DNA from: VXMT01 sp965204835
GTDB taxonomy: Bacteria; Chloroflexota; Dehalococcoidia; UBA2979
Assembly (NCBI GenBank): GCA_965204835.1
Contig: OZ242017.1
Coordinates: forward strand, 1,426,001-1,490,000
Direction: 5' to 3'
Length of the DNA: 64,000 nucleotides
The translations under genes were made by a program, and so were the position numbers. This document shows positions 36,794 through 44,697 of this stretch, piece after piece. Positions within the stretch are counted from its first letter, which is position 1, and every line of letters starts with the position of its first letter. Below the pieces are notes generated by a model. That model did not search any database. It was not told where the DNA came from and was given only the letters and a program-made list of their open reading frames with translations.

Positions 36794-37459
36794 GTGTCTC
36801 TGGCCGGGGAGTCCACGGTCCTGGGCCGCCAGACGCAGATCGTTGAACTGCGTCTCGCCTCTGGCGGGACTATCCGCGCCTTCGTCGACCCCGAGCGCAT
36901 GTTCATCATGCGCTGGAGCGCTGATGGAGGCAGCGAGGGCCAGGCGTTCGATGCCCGCGTCACTGTGCTCGACTACGACACCAATATTGATGCCGGCCTG
37001 TTGATGTTCTCGCCCCCTCCCGGCACGCGCGAAGCAGGGGCCGTCGACGGTGGGTCGTGCGGTAGCTCTTTGATCAGCTTCGCCCAGGAAAGTGCGTTCC
37101 CTATTGTGGCCGGCTTCCTGCGACCCTCGTATGCGCCGCAGGGCTACCGCTCGGCCGGCGCGGGCAGCGAGGAAGTCCCCCCTCCCGGGTGTGGGCCTAC
37201 TGCCGTCTCGGCGCGGATCGAGTCCTCAGGTGGCGCGTACGTCCTCCTCCGCCAGCGCCAGCGCTATGGTGGCATTCCCGCCACCGTCCGCTCATGGGAG
37301 GCCGTCGACTCCAACCTCGATGACGCCTATCGCCACTCGGAGAACGGGCTGGTCTGGCTTGTCTGGCGTGACGGTGCAGTCGTCGCTCTGCTCGAATCCA
37401 ACTCCGTCCCGCTTGCTGAGCTGCTTCGTATTGCCGAGTCCTCTGAGCTCATCCCTTAG
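36794..37459 (+). CDS. LolA-like lipoprotein, 3' part (frameshifted)
   Basis: Continuation of the 36313 gene in another frame. The first about 80 residues finish the LolA-like sheet (GRQTQIVELRLASGGTIRAFVDP). The C-terminal half (RPSYAPQGYRSAG... YVLLRQRQ... LVWLVWRDGAVVALLESNSVPLAELLRIAESSEL) resembles DUF4367-like domains found with anti-sigma or lipoprotein-sorting proteins. The GTG at 36794 is only the first possible start after the break; the frame is open back to the C6 run. Confidence 0.65.
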   Translation: MSLAGESTVLGRQTQIVELRLASGGTIRAFVDPERMFIMRWSADGGSEGQAFDARVTVLDYDTNIDAGLLMFSPPPGTREAGAVDGGSCGSSLISFAQESAFPIVAGFLRPSYAPQGYRSAGAGSEEVPPPGCGPTAVSARIESSGGAYVLLRQRQRYGGIPATVRSWEAVDSNLDDAYRHSENGLVWLVWRDGAVVALLESNSVPLAELLRIAESSELIP

Positions 37460-37556
37460 TTCCGGGCCTTCTGGGTCGAGCGTGCCGCGGGCGGTTTGGC
37501 GCGCGTGGTGCGATCATGGGCTCGACGCACCAACACACTCGCGAGGAGCCCCGCAC

Positions 37557-38471
37557 ATGTTCGACCGCATCCACCACGCCGGACTCGCCGTCGCCGACCT
37601 CGCCGCCGCGAAGCAGGTCTTCGCCGACGGCCTCGGCCTCATCGTCGACACCACGCGCTCGCCGCTGCCCGACGGCAACAAGCAGCGCGGCGCCGACCCG
37701 ACGGACATCCTCGACATCCCCATCGGCAACTCGGAGCTGGAGCTGAACGCGCCGCCCACCGACGGCACGCCGCCGGGCGGGACGCATGGCTTCATCGAGC
37801 GGCGCGGCGGCGTGGGCGCCCTGCACCACATCTGCCTGCACGCCTCCGACACCCCGAACGACATCGCGCACCTCCGCGCCGCCGGGCTGCGGCTCATCGG
37901 CGCCACCGAGGATGAGCTGGCGTCGGACGACCCGTGGACGCAGGTGGCGTTCTTCCACCCCCGTGACACCGAGGGCGTCCTGTTGGAGATCTGGCCCGCC
38001 GACAACCACCGCGTCGGCGACCGCTACCAGGGCGAGGGCGTCTTCACCCGCCTCAGCCACATCGGCGTGGTCACCGACGACCTCGACCGCTCGCGCAAGT
38101 TCTGGACGAACGTGATCGGCCTGCAGGTCGACACGCTGCGCACGTCGATCATGAAGGGCGGCCGGCTCATCGAGGGCGAGGACGTGCGCGTGCTGGCGAT
38201 GCCCGTCGGCGACACCGAGCGGCACGACATCGTCGCGGTGATGCCGCAGTCGGGCGGGAGCGGGACGGGGCGCTTCCTCGAACGCTACGGGGGCAGCGCC
38301 CACGGCACGATGCACCACTTCGGCATTGCGACGCGCGACGTGAAGGCGGCAGCGGACTTCGTGCAGGACCGCGGGATGGAGCTGGTGGCGCCGGCCAACG
38401 ACGAGTTCGCGTGGATCCACCCGCGCAGCGCCGGCGGCATGCTCATCCAGATCGTCCAGGACGCGCAGTAG
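37557..38471 (+). CDS. two-domain VOC family protein (methylmalonyl-CoA epimerase-like)
   Basis: Vicinal oxygen chelate fold protein of 304 aa with two glyoxalase/epimerase-type halves: the first starts FDRIHHAGLAVADL and contains HHICLHA and GVLLEIWP; the second starts LSHIGVVTDDL and contains MHHFGIATRD and GGMLIQIV. The His and Glu positions suit metal binding in each half. The wording of the motifs is nearest methylmalonyl-CoA epimerase, but dioxygenase or lyase activity cannot be excluded. The ATG at 37557 has a GCGAGGAG Shine-Dalgarno. Confidence 0.85.
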   Translation: MFDRIHHAGLAVADLAAAKQVFADGLGLIVDTTRSPLPDGNKQRGADPTDILDIPIGNSELELNAPPTDGTPPGGTHGFIERRGGVGALHHICLHASDTPNDIAHLRAAGLRLIGATEDELASDDPWTQVAFFHPRDTEGVLLEIWPADNHRVGDRYQGEGVFTRLSHIGVVTDDLDRSRKFWTNVIGLQVDTLRTSIMKGGRLIEGEDVRVLAMPVGDTERHDIVAVMPQSGGSGTGRFLERYGGSAHGTMHHFGIATRDVKAAADFVQDRGMELVAPANDEFAWIHPRSAGGMLIQIVQDAQ

Positions 38472-38500
38472 GACGCGAGGCCGCCGGGGGACCGCGCCGT

Positions 38501-39292
38501 ATGCTCCTCGACCTGCCGCGCGGCGTGCTGCGCGCCGTGTGCGGCCTCGCGCTCGGCGCGCTGCTACTCGCCACGGCTGCCGGGTGCGGTGACGACGACG
38601 CGATCGAGATCGCGGCGGCGTCCTCGATGCGCCACGTGCTGCCGCGGCTGGTCGAGGAGTTCCTGCGCGCGAACCCGGACCTGGAGGCGCGGTTCCGCCT
38701 GCGCTTCAACGGCTCGCAGGTGCTGGCGACGCAGCTCACCGAAGGTGCGGACGCCGACCTCTTCATCTCGGCGAACGCGGTACAGGCCGAGCGCCTCGTC
38801 GACGAAGGTCTCGGCAGCCTGCCGACGGTCGTAACGGCGAACCGACTCGTGGTCGCGGTCGCCGAGGACTCGTCGTGGTACGGCGTGACCGACCTCGCCC
38901 AGGGCAGGGCTCGTATCGCCGTCGGCGCCCCCTCGGTGCCGGTGGGGCGGCTCACCGTGATCGCGCTCTCGCAGCTCGACCCGCCGATCGCGCGGGCGCT
39001 GCTCGCGGGCGTGGTGACCCAGGATCCGAGCGTGCGCGTGGTGCTGTCGCGGCTCGAGCTGGGCGAGGCCGACGCGGCGTTCGTGTACCACTCGGACGTG
39101 GCGCTGACGCGCGGCCTGCGCGCGGTGCCGCTACCGCCGACCGTGCCGCCGAACGAGTACGTGGCGGTGCTCATGGACGGCGCGAAGCCGGGCACCGAGG
39201 AGTTCCTCGCGTTCCTGCTCACGCCCGAGGCGCAGGCCCTGTTCCGCGCCGCTGGGTTCCTGACGGCCGTCGCCGGGGTACACGCCCGATGA
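38501..39292 (+). CDS. modA: molybdate ABC transporter substrate-binding protein
   Basis: Lipid-anchored binding protein (lipobox TAAGC) of 263 aa. ModA features: AAASSMRHVLPRLVEEF, LRFNGSQVLATQLTEGADADLFISAN, and GEADAAFVYHSDV. It is overlapped by modB in ATGA. Tungstate or sulfate as ligand is possible but the three-gene order and motifs favour molybdate. Confidence 0.92.
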   Translation: MLLDLPRGVLRAVCGLALGALLLATAAGCGDDDAIEIAAASSMRHVLPRLVEEFLRANPDLEARFRLRFNGSQVLATQLTEGADADLFISANAVQAERLVDEGLGSLPTVVTANRLVVAVAEDSSWYGVTDLAQGRARIAVGAPSVPVGRLTVIALSQLDPPIARALLAGVVTQDPSVRVVLSRLELGEADAAFVYHSDVALTRGLRAVPLPPTVPPNEYVAVLMDGAKPGTEEFLAFLLTPEAQALFRAAGFLTAVAGVHAR

Positions 39293-40095
39293 GCATCCGG
39301 GCCCCCCTCGGTCGCGTGGCGCTGGCCGCTGCCGCCGCGGTGCTGCTACTGTTCCTCGCCCTGCCGCTCGTCGGCATCGCCTGGCGCGCCCTGACCGACG
39401 GCGACGTGGCGACCGAGCTGTCGTCGGGCGCGACGTGGGAGGCGCTGCGGCTGTCCGTGGTGACCTCGACGCTCACGCTCGCGCTCGCCATCGCGCTCGG
39501 CACGCCGCTGGCGTACCTGCTGGCGCGCAGCCGCTCGGCGGGGGCGCGCGTCGTGACCTCGCTCCTCGACCTGCCGCTGGTGCTGCCGCCGACCGTGGCG
39601 GGCATCGCGCTGCTGACGGCGTTCGGGCGCGCAGGCTACCTCGGCGATGCGCTCGACGGGATCGGGCTGACGGTGTCGTTCACGACGGCTGCCGTGGTGC
39701 TCGCGCAGCTCTTCGTCTCGGCGCCCTTCTTCGTGCGCGCCGCCTACGCAGGCTTCGCGAGCATGGACCCGCACCTCGAGGGCGTCGCGTACACGCTCGG
39801 CCTCTCGCGCTGGCGGACGTTCCGCAGTGTGACGCTGCCGCTGGTGTGGCCCGCGCTGGCCGGCGGCGCGGTGCTGTGCTGGGCGCGCGCGCTCGGCGAG
39901 CTGGGCGCGACACTGCTGTTCGCCGGGTCGCTGCCGGGCGAGACGCAGACCATGCCACTCGCCATCCTCGCGGCGTTCGAGTCCGAGGCCGGGCTGGCGG
40001 GCGCCGTCTCGCTCTCGGTCGTGCTGCTCGGGTTCGCGTTCGTGCTGCTGGTGGCGCTGCACCGCCTGACCGCGACGGCGGGGCCGTACCGATGA
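39289..40095 (+). CDS. modB: molybdate ABC transporter permease
   Basis: Inner-membrane permease of 268 aa with about six helices. The ABC-interaction loop is SMDPHLEGVAYTLGLSRWRTFRSVTLPL, the EAA motif. It overlaps modA and modC by ATGA on both sides, so the three subunits are translationally coupled. Confidence 0.93.
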   Translation: MSIRAPLGRVALAAAAAVLLLFLALPLVGIAWRALTDGDVATELSSGATWEALRLSVVTSTLTLALAIALGTPLAYLLARSRSAGARVVTSLLDLPLVLPPTVAGIALLTAFGRAGYLGDALDGIGLTVSFTTAAVVLAQLFVSAPFFVRAAYAGFASMDPHLEGVAYTLGLSRWRTFRSVTLPLVWPALAGGAVLCWARALGELGATLLFAGSLPGETQTMPLAILAAFESEAGLAGAVSLSVVLLGFAFVLLVALHRLTATAGPYR

Positions 40096-41150
40096 CGCTC
40101 AACGCCGCATTCAGCGCGCGCGTCGGCGACTTCCGCCTCGAAGTGGACTTCGAGGCGCGCAACGAGCTGGTCGTGCTCTACGGCCGGTCGGGCTCGGGCA
40201 AGAGCCTCACGCTGCGGGCCATCGCCGGCCTCGTGCCGCCCGACGCCGGGCGGATCGAGATCGGGGACCGCACGGTCTTCGACGCCGCCGCAGGCGTCGA
40301 GCTGCCGCCGCAGGAGCGGCGCGTCGGCTACGTGATCCAGGAGCTCGGGCTGTTCCCGCACCTGAGCGCGCGCGACAACGTCCTGATCGGCCTCGAGCGC
40401 GACGCCGAGGCGCCAGCCCGCTACGAGGCGTTGCGCGCGCTGCTCTCCATCGAGGGCCTCGACGAGCGGCGGCCCCACCAGCTCTCGGGCGGACAGCAGC
40501 AGCGCGTGGCGCTGGCGCGAGCGCTCGTGCGGCGCTCCGAGGTGCTGCTGCTCGACGAGCCGTTCTCGGCGCTCGATGAGGCGCTGCGATCCGACCTGCG
40601 CGCCGAGCTGCTGCGGCTGCGGCGCGAGCTGGAGCTGCCGATCGTGTTCGTGACGCACGACCTGCGTGAGGCACACCTGCTGGCGGACCGGATCGTGGTC
40701 ATCGACGGCGGGCGGGTGCTGCAGTTCGCGCCGCGCGACGAGGTGTTCCGCCGTCCCTCGTCGCGACGGGTGGCGGAGCTGACGGGCATCGCGAACATCT
40801 TCTCGGGCGAGGTCCACGCTGGGCTCGTCGAGGTGGCGGGGCTGCCGCTGCGCGCCGACGACGGGCGGGACAGCGAGGGCGCGACGGTCGACCTCGCGAT
40901 CCGCGCGGAGCGCTGCATCCTGCGGCGCGTCGACCCGGACGGCGCGCTGCCGGAAAACTGCTTCGTCGCGCGCGTCACCGCGGACCTCGCCTTCGGCAAC
41001 ACGCACACGCTGCACCTGGAGCCGGAGGGCGCGGGCCCGCCGGTCGAGGTCGAGGTGGCGTCGCGGCCGTACGAGGTGCTGGGCATCGCGCACGAGCGGC
41101 GCTGGGTGGTGGAGCTGCCGGCAGCGGACCTGCACGTGATGCCGCGATAG
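40092..41150 (+). CDS. modC: molybdate ABC transporter ATP-binding protein
   Basis: ATPase of the ModABC importer. Walker A GRSGSGKS at 31-38, signature LSGGQQQRVALARAL, Walker B VLLLDEPFSALD, and the switch His in FVTHD. The C-terminal about 120 residues are a TOBE/MOP-like regulatory region (RAERCILRR... ADLAFGNTHTLHLEPEG). Length is 352 aa. The RNase P RNA gene follows. Confidence 0.95.
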   Translation: MTLNAAFSARVGDFRLEVDFEARNELVVLYGRSGSGKSLTLRAIAGLVPPDAGRIEIGDRTVFDAAAGVELPPQERRVGYVIQELGLFPHLSARDNVLIGLERDAEAPARYEALRALLSIEGLDERRPHQLSGGQQQRVALARALVRRSEVLLLDEPFSALDEALRSDLRAELLRLRRELELPIVFVTHDLREAHLLADRIVVIDGGRVLQFAPRDEVFRRPSSRRVAELTGIANIFSGEVHAGLVEVAGLPLRADDGRDSEGATVDLAIRAERCILRRVDPDGALPENCFVARVTADLAFGNTHTLHLEPEGAGPPVEVEVASRPYEVLGIAHERRWVVELPAADLHVMPR

Positions 41151-41184
41151 TGGCGGGTAGAGCGCCGACGCGCCGGGCCGGTAG

Positions 41185-41190
41185 TACGAT
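41185..41190 (+). promoter_or_regulatory. candidate -10 box of rnpB
   Basis: TACGAT ends six bases before the first base of the RNase P RNA P1 helix, the right spacing for its transcription start. The -35 is not obvious. Confidence 0.4.
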
Positions 41191-41196
41191 CGAGGC

Positions 41197-41576
41197 GGGT
41201 CAGGGGGCCGGACGGCCGCCGGTGGGTGAGCCTTCGGGCAGCCCGCGGGAGGAAAGTCCGAACTCCACCGGACAGGGTGCCGGCTAACGGCCGGGCGGCG
41301 TGAGCCGACGGAAAGTGCCACAGAAACATACCGCCGCCGTGCTCCTCGGAGCGTGGGGGTAAGGGTGAAATGGTGCGGTAAGAGCGCACCGGCGTCCCGG
41401 AGACGGGGCGGCCGTGCAAACCCCACCCGGAGCAAGGCCAAATAGGGGAGCGTTCGGGGCGTCCGGCTCCGCTCCCGGGTAGGCCGCTGGAGGCTGCGGG
41501 CAACCGCCGCCCTAGATGGATGGTCGTCACCGCCCTGAGGGGCGGTACAGAATTCGGCTTACAGGCCCCCTGACCC
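41197..41576 (+). ncRNA. rnpB: RNase P RNA (bacterial class A)
   Basis: Catalytic RNA that matures tRNA 5' ends. The ends pair perfectly over 13 bases (41197-41209 with 41564-41576), forming helix P1. The conserved GAGGAAAGTCCGAACTCC (near 41250) and the 3' conserved region AGATGGATGGTCGTCACC ... ACAGAATTCGGCTTACAG are unmistakable. Length is about 380 bases, normal for class A. Confidence 0.97.
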
Positions 41577-41588
41577 CACAGGATGTGG

Positions 41589-41594
41589 TATACT
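41589..41594 (+). promoter_or_regulatory. candidate -10 box of the 41639 gene
   Basis: TATACT lies 44 bases before the ATG at 41639, directly after rnpB. No clear -35. Confidence 0.3.
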
Positions 41595-41638
41595 CCCCCC
41601 AGTAGCTGGTAGGGGTAACACAGGTGTGATGGTGAGCC

Positions 41639-42139
41639 ATGTCTGACGTCGAGGTCTTCTACGACGCTGGTCAACTCCGCGACGATGATCCGGCGAACGC
41701 CGGGCTCGAGGATCTGCGGCGGGTGACCCACCGGCTCGCGGAGGCGGCGGCCACGTACAGCGTGGTGGACACCGGGGAGTTGACGCCGCAAGACCGCGAG
41801 GAGGCATACCGCAGCCGTGCCGTGCGGCCCTCGGTGAGCAGGCGCTACCGGGTGCGACGGCTCTTCGGGACGAACAAGTACCCGGGCCAGGACTTCGGCG
41901 GGGCGGTGCCGGCGCTGGTGGTGCTGGAGGACGGGCGCCCCGTGGACGTCTACCCGCACGAGGAACAGGACGGGACCATCGTGACCATTCGTGACTACCT
42001 GGACACCCTGGGCGGCACTGCTCCCGGCGGTGGTGCGGACCTCGCGCGCCGTATGGACGCACTGAGCGAACGCATCGCTGCCTACGGCCCCCTCGGGGCC
42101 ACAGCCAGCGAGTTGGTGGAGGAGGGGCGCGACCGGTGA
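41639..42139 (+). CDS. hypothetical protein, possible antitoxin partner of the PIN protein
   Basis: No family recognised. The 166-aa protein begins MSDVEVFYDAGQLRDDD, has a basic central segment (SVSRRYRVRRLFGTNKYPGQDFGG) and a beta-rich part (PALVVLEDGRPVDVYPHEE). It lies 40 bases before a VapC-like PIN protein, the position of an antitoxin, but it is about twice the usual VapB length and shows no recognisable AbrB, RHH or Phd motif. The pairing is inference from position only. Confidence 0.55.
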   Translation: MSDVEVFYDAGQLRDDDPANAGLEDLRRVTHRLAEAAATYSVVDTGELTPQDREEAYRSRAVRPSVSRRYRVRRLFGTNKYPGQDFGGAVPALVVLEDGRPVDVYPHEEQDGTIVTIRDYLDTLGGTAPGGGADLARRMDALSERIAAYGPLGATASELVEEGRDR

Positions 42140-42179
42140 GGCCGGTTGACGCCTGTCCGGCGGCGCGGGCGACCCGCGC

Positions 42180-42632
42180 TTGACCACGCCCGGACCCGTC
42201 CGCCGCTACGTAATCGACTCGTCGGTGGTGTTGAAGTGGGTGTTCGACGACGGGGACTACGTGCCGCAGGCACGGGCTCTGCGCGACGCGTGCCTCATCG
42301 AAGGCAGCGTCGAGTTCCACGCGCCCGCACTGCTCCCGTACGAGCTGACCCACGCCATCCGCAACGCCGCTGTCAACAATCGCCTTCCTTCCGGGCTCGC
42401 CGAGGAGGCACTCGCAGCCTTGCTTGAAGTGCCGATCGAGCTGCACGAGACGGACACGCTCACGACGCTCGGCATCGCCCTGCGGATGTCGATCAGCGGG
42501 TACGACGCCCGCTACGTCCTGCTCTCGGGAGACCTCGGCCTCGAGTGCTGGACGGGCGATGAGCGGCTGGTGCGAGCGTCGGCGCGAACGGCGCCCTACG
42601 TGCGCTCGATCAGCGAGTACCCCGCCTCGTAG
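42180..42632 (+). CDS. PIN domain protein (VapC-like ribonuclease)
   Basis: Small PIN-fold nuclease of 150 aa. The acidic site is visible as Asp13 (VIDSSVVLKW), Glu55 (YELTHAI), Asp109 (SGYDARYV) and Asp127 (GDERLV). This is the VapC plan of toxin RNases. I use the TTG at 42180 because no ATG or GTG precedes the first beta strand; this start is uncertain. It converges with a PPOX-type gene three bases away. Confidence 0.82.
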   Translation: MTTPGPVRRYVIDSSVVLKWVFDDGDYVPQARALRDACLIEGSVEFHAPALLPYELTHAIRNAAVNNRLPSGLAEEALAALLEVPIELHETDTLTTLGIALRMSISGYDARYVLLSGDLGLECWTGDERLVRASARTAPYVRSISEYPAS

Positions 42633-42635
42633 CGC

Positions 42636-43052
42636 TCAGCGCTCCATCGTCACCTGGCCGCGCTCGATGACGCGGTCGAGGTCGATTACCACGGCCACCC
42701 CGAGCCGGTCGGGGTCGCGGTCGCGCTCCCGCTTGTCCGAGTTGTCGTAGATCGTGTCGCGCGCCTGCTGGTCGTCGACGACCCGGGCGCGGCCGTGGAA
42801 CTGCCACATCTGGCCGAAGTCGGCGTTGCGGTAGAGAAACGCGACGTGCGGGTTGGCGGCGATGCGCTGCAGGAAGCCGCCCTCGCGGTTGCGCACCCAC
42901 ACCGCGAGCTGGTCGTCGCTGTAGACCTGCGTGCTGCCGAAGAACGCGAGGCTGGGCTGGCCGTCGGCCCCGACGCTGGTGGAGATGACGGGGTTGCCGT
43001 CGTCGAGCGCGTTGTTGACGGCGGTGCGCATCTCGTCAGTGATCTGGATCAT
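42636..43052 (-). CDS. pyridoxamine 5'-phosphate oxidase-like flavin protein
   Basis: A 138-aa split-barrel protein of the PPOX class. Marks are GNPVISTSVGADGQPSLAFFGS, VWVRNREGGFLQRIAANPHVAFLYR and the C-terminal VVIDLDRVIERG. Such proteins bind FMN or F420 and reduce varied substrates. The ATG at 43052 fits the family start (MIQITDEMRTAV). It is divergent from murE across a 93-base gap holding a palindrome. Confidence 0.85.
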   Translation of the reverse strand: MIQITDEMRTAVNNALDDGNPVISTSVGADGQPSLAFFGSTQVYSDDQLAVWVRNREGGFLQRIAANPHVAFLYRNADFGQMWQFHGRARVVDDQQARDTIYDNSDKRERDRDPDRLGVAVVIDLDRVIERGQVTMER

Positions 43053-43097
43053 CGCGGGCACCTCGTTGTGGGCTCGGCGGGGCGGTAGGCGGACGGC

Positions 43098-43112
43098 GCG
43101 GTAGTCTACCGC
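43098..43112. promoter_or_regulatory. palindrome between divergent PPOX and murE genes
   Basis: GCGGTAGTCTACCGC is a perfect inverted repeat of 7 bases per arm around one T, lying between two divergent starts (43052 and 43146). Its size and place suit a dimeric repressor site, and TAGTCT/TAGACT could be overlapping -10 boxes. Confidence 0.35.
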
Positions 43113-43145
43113 AGTGGCGGCACACGCACCTGCGAGAGGACCCCG

Positions 43146-44669
43146 ATGAGCGCACGCGGCGACTGGCGCGATGGCCTGCCCGACGACGCCGACCGGGCCG
43201 TGCTGCCCGCCATCGGGAGCGTGCAGCACGACTCACGCCTCGTCGAGCGCGGCGACCTGTTCGTCTGCGTCCCGGGGCTGCGGGTCGACGGGCACGACTT
43301 CGCCGCGGCGGCCGTCGCGGCCGGAGCCGCCGCGCTCGTCGCCGAGGCCGGCCGCGGCGAGGCGCTGCGGACGCTCGGCGTCCCGGTGGTCGAGGTGCCC
43401 TCGGCCCGCCGCGCGCTCTCGGCGATCGCCGCCGCGCACGAGGGCTACCCCTCGGAGCGGCTCACGGTCGTTGGCGTGACCGGCACGAACGGCAAGACGA
43501 CGACGACGCTCCTCATCCAGGCCGCGCTCGAGGCGTACGGCGAGTCGGCCGGCCTGATCAGCACCGTCGAGACGCATGTCGGCGACACCGTGACACCCAA
43601 CGCGACGCGCATGAGCACTCCCGAGGCGCCCGAGGTGCAGCGACTGCTCGGCGACATGGTCGCGGCCGGGAACGAGTTCGCGGTGGTGGAGGCCACCTCG
43701 CACGGCCTTGCCCTGGACCGGCTCGCCGACATCGCGTTCGACGTGGCGGTGCTGACGAACATGGGGGAGGACCACCTCGACTTCCACGGCACCGTCGAGG
43801 CGTACGAGGAGGCGAAGCTGCGGCTGTTCCAGCAGCTCGACGCGCCGACGTCGAAGACCGTCGAGCGCCGCGCCGTGCTGAACGCCGACGACCCCGCCTG
43901 GCGGCGCTTCGCGGCGGCGACGCAGGCGCCGGCGATCACCTATGCCGTCGACGCCGGCGACGCGGATGTGAGCGTGGGGCGGATCGACGACGTGGGCGAC
44001 GGCTCGACGTTCGAGTTGGAGACGCCCCGGGAGACGCTGACCGCGCAGGTGCGGCTGCCCGGCCGGTTCAACGTCGCCAACGCCGCCGCGGCGTTCGCGG
44101 CCTCGATCGCGCTCGGCGTCGACCCGTGGATGGCGAGCGTCGGCATCTCGCAGTGCGCGGGTGTGCCAGGGCGCTTCGAGCGGATCATGACCGCGCCGAT
44201 CGGCGTGGTGGTGGACTACGCGCACACCGGCGACGCACTCGCGGGCGCGCTGAGCCTGCTGCGAGGGCTGACCGACGGGCGGCTCATCGTGGTCTTCGGC
44301 TCGGCCGGCGAGCGGCCCTCGGAGCGCAGGCGCGGGATGGGCGCGGTGGCCGCACGGCAGGCCGACTACGCCATCCTGACGGAAGAAGACCCGCGGTCCG
44401 AGCCGCCCGAGGCGATCATCGATGAGATTGCGCGTGCGATGATCGCGGCTGGGGCCGAGGAGGGCCGCCGCTTCGAGCGCGTCCCCGACCGCCGGGAGGC
44501 GATCGCGCGGGCGATCGGGATGGCCGAATTCGGGGACGTCGTGCTCATCGCCGGCAAGGGCCACGAGCCGACGATCGAGCGTGCGGACGGCCCACACCCG
44601 TGGGACGACCGGCGGGTGGCGCGCGAGGTGCTGCTGGAGCGCTTCAGCGACCCCGACGAGTGGGAGTAG
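43146..44669 (+). CDS. murE: UDP-N-acetylmuramoyl-tripeptide synthetase (MurE-type Mur ligase)
   Basis: ATP-dependent amide ligase adding the third residue of the peptidoglycan stem peptide. ATP site VGVTGTNGKTTTT (about 109-121), VEATSHGL, and the NMGEDHLDFHGT segment are present. The specificity loop reads EEDPRSEPP in place of the DNPR of meso-diaminopimelate enzymes, so the amino acid added (Lys, Orn or DAP) is uncertain. Length is 507 aa. It stands alone, away from a dcw cluster; no other mur gene is in the window. Confidence 0.9.
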   Translation: MSARGDWRDGLPDDADRAVLPAIGSVQHDSRLVERGDLFVCVPGLRVDGHDFAAAAVAAGAAALVAEAGRGEALRTLGVPVVEVPSARRALSAIAAAHEGYPSERLTVVGVTGTNGKTTTTLLIQAALEAYGESAGLISTVETHVGDTVTPNATRMSTPEAPEVQRLLGDMVAAGNEFAVVEATSHGLALDRLADIAFDVAVLTNMGEDHLDFHGTVEAYEEAKLRLFQQLDAPTSKTVERRAVLNADDPAWRRFAAATQAPAITYAVDAGDADVSVGRIDDVGDGSTFELETPRETLTAQVRLPGRFNVANAAAAFAASIALGVDPWMASVGISQCAGVPGRFERIMTAPIGVVVDYAHTGDALAGALSLLRGLTDGRLIVVFGSAGERPSERRRGMGAVAARQADYAILTEEDPRSEPPEAIIDEIARAMIAAGAEEGRRFERVPDRREAIARAIGMAEFGDVVLIAGKGHEPTIERADGPHPWDDRRVAREVLLERFSDPDEWE

Positions 44670-44697
44670 CTCGCGGCGCGAGCGGAAGGAGCGGGCG

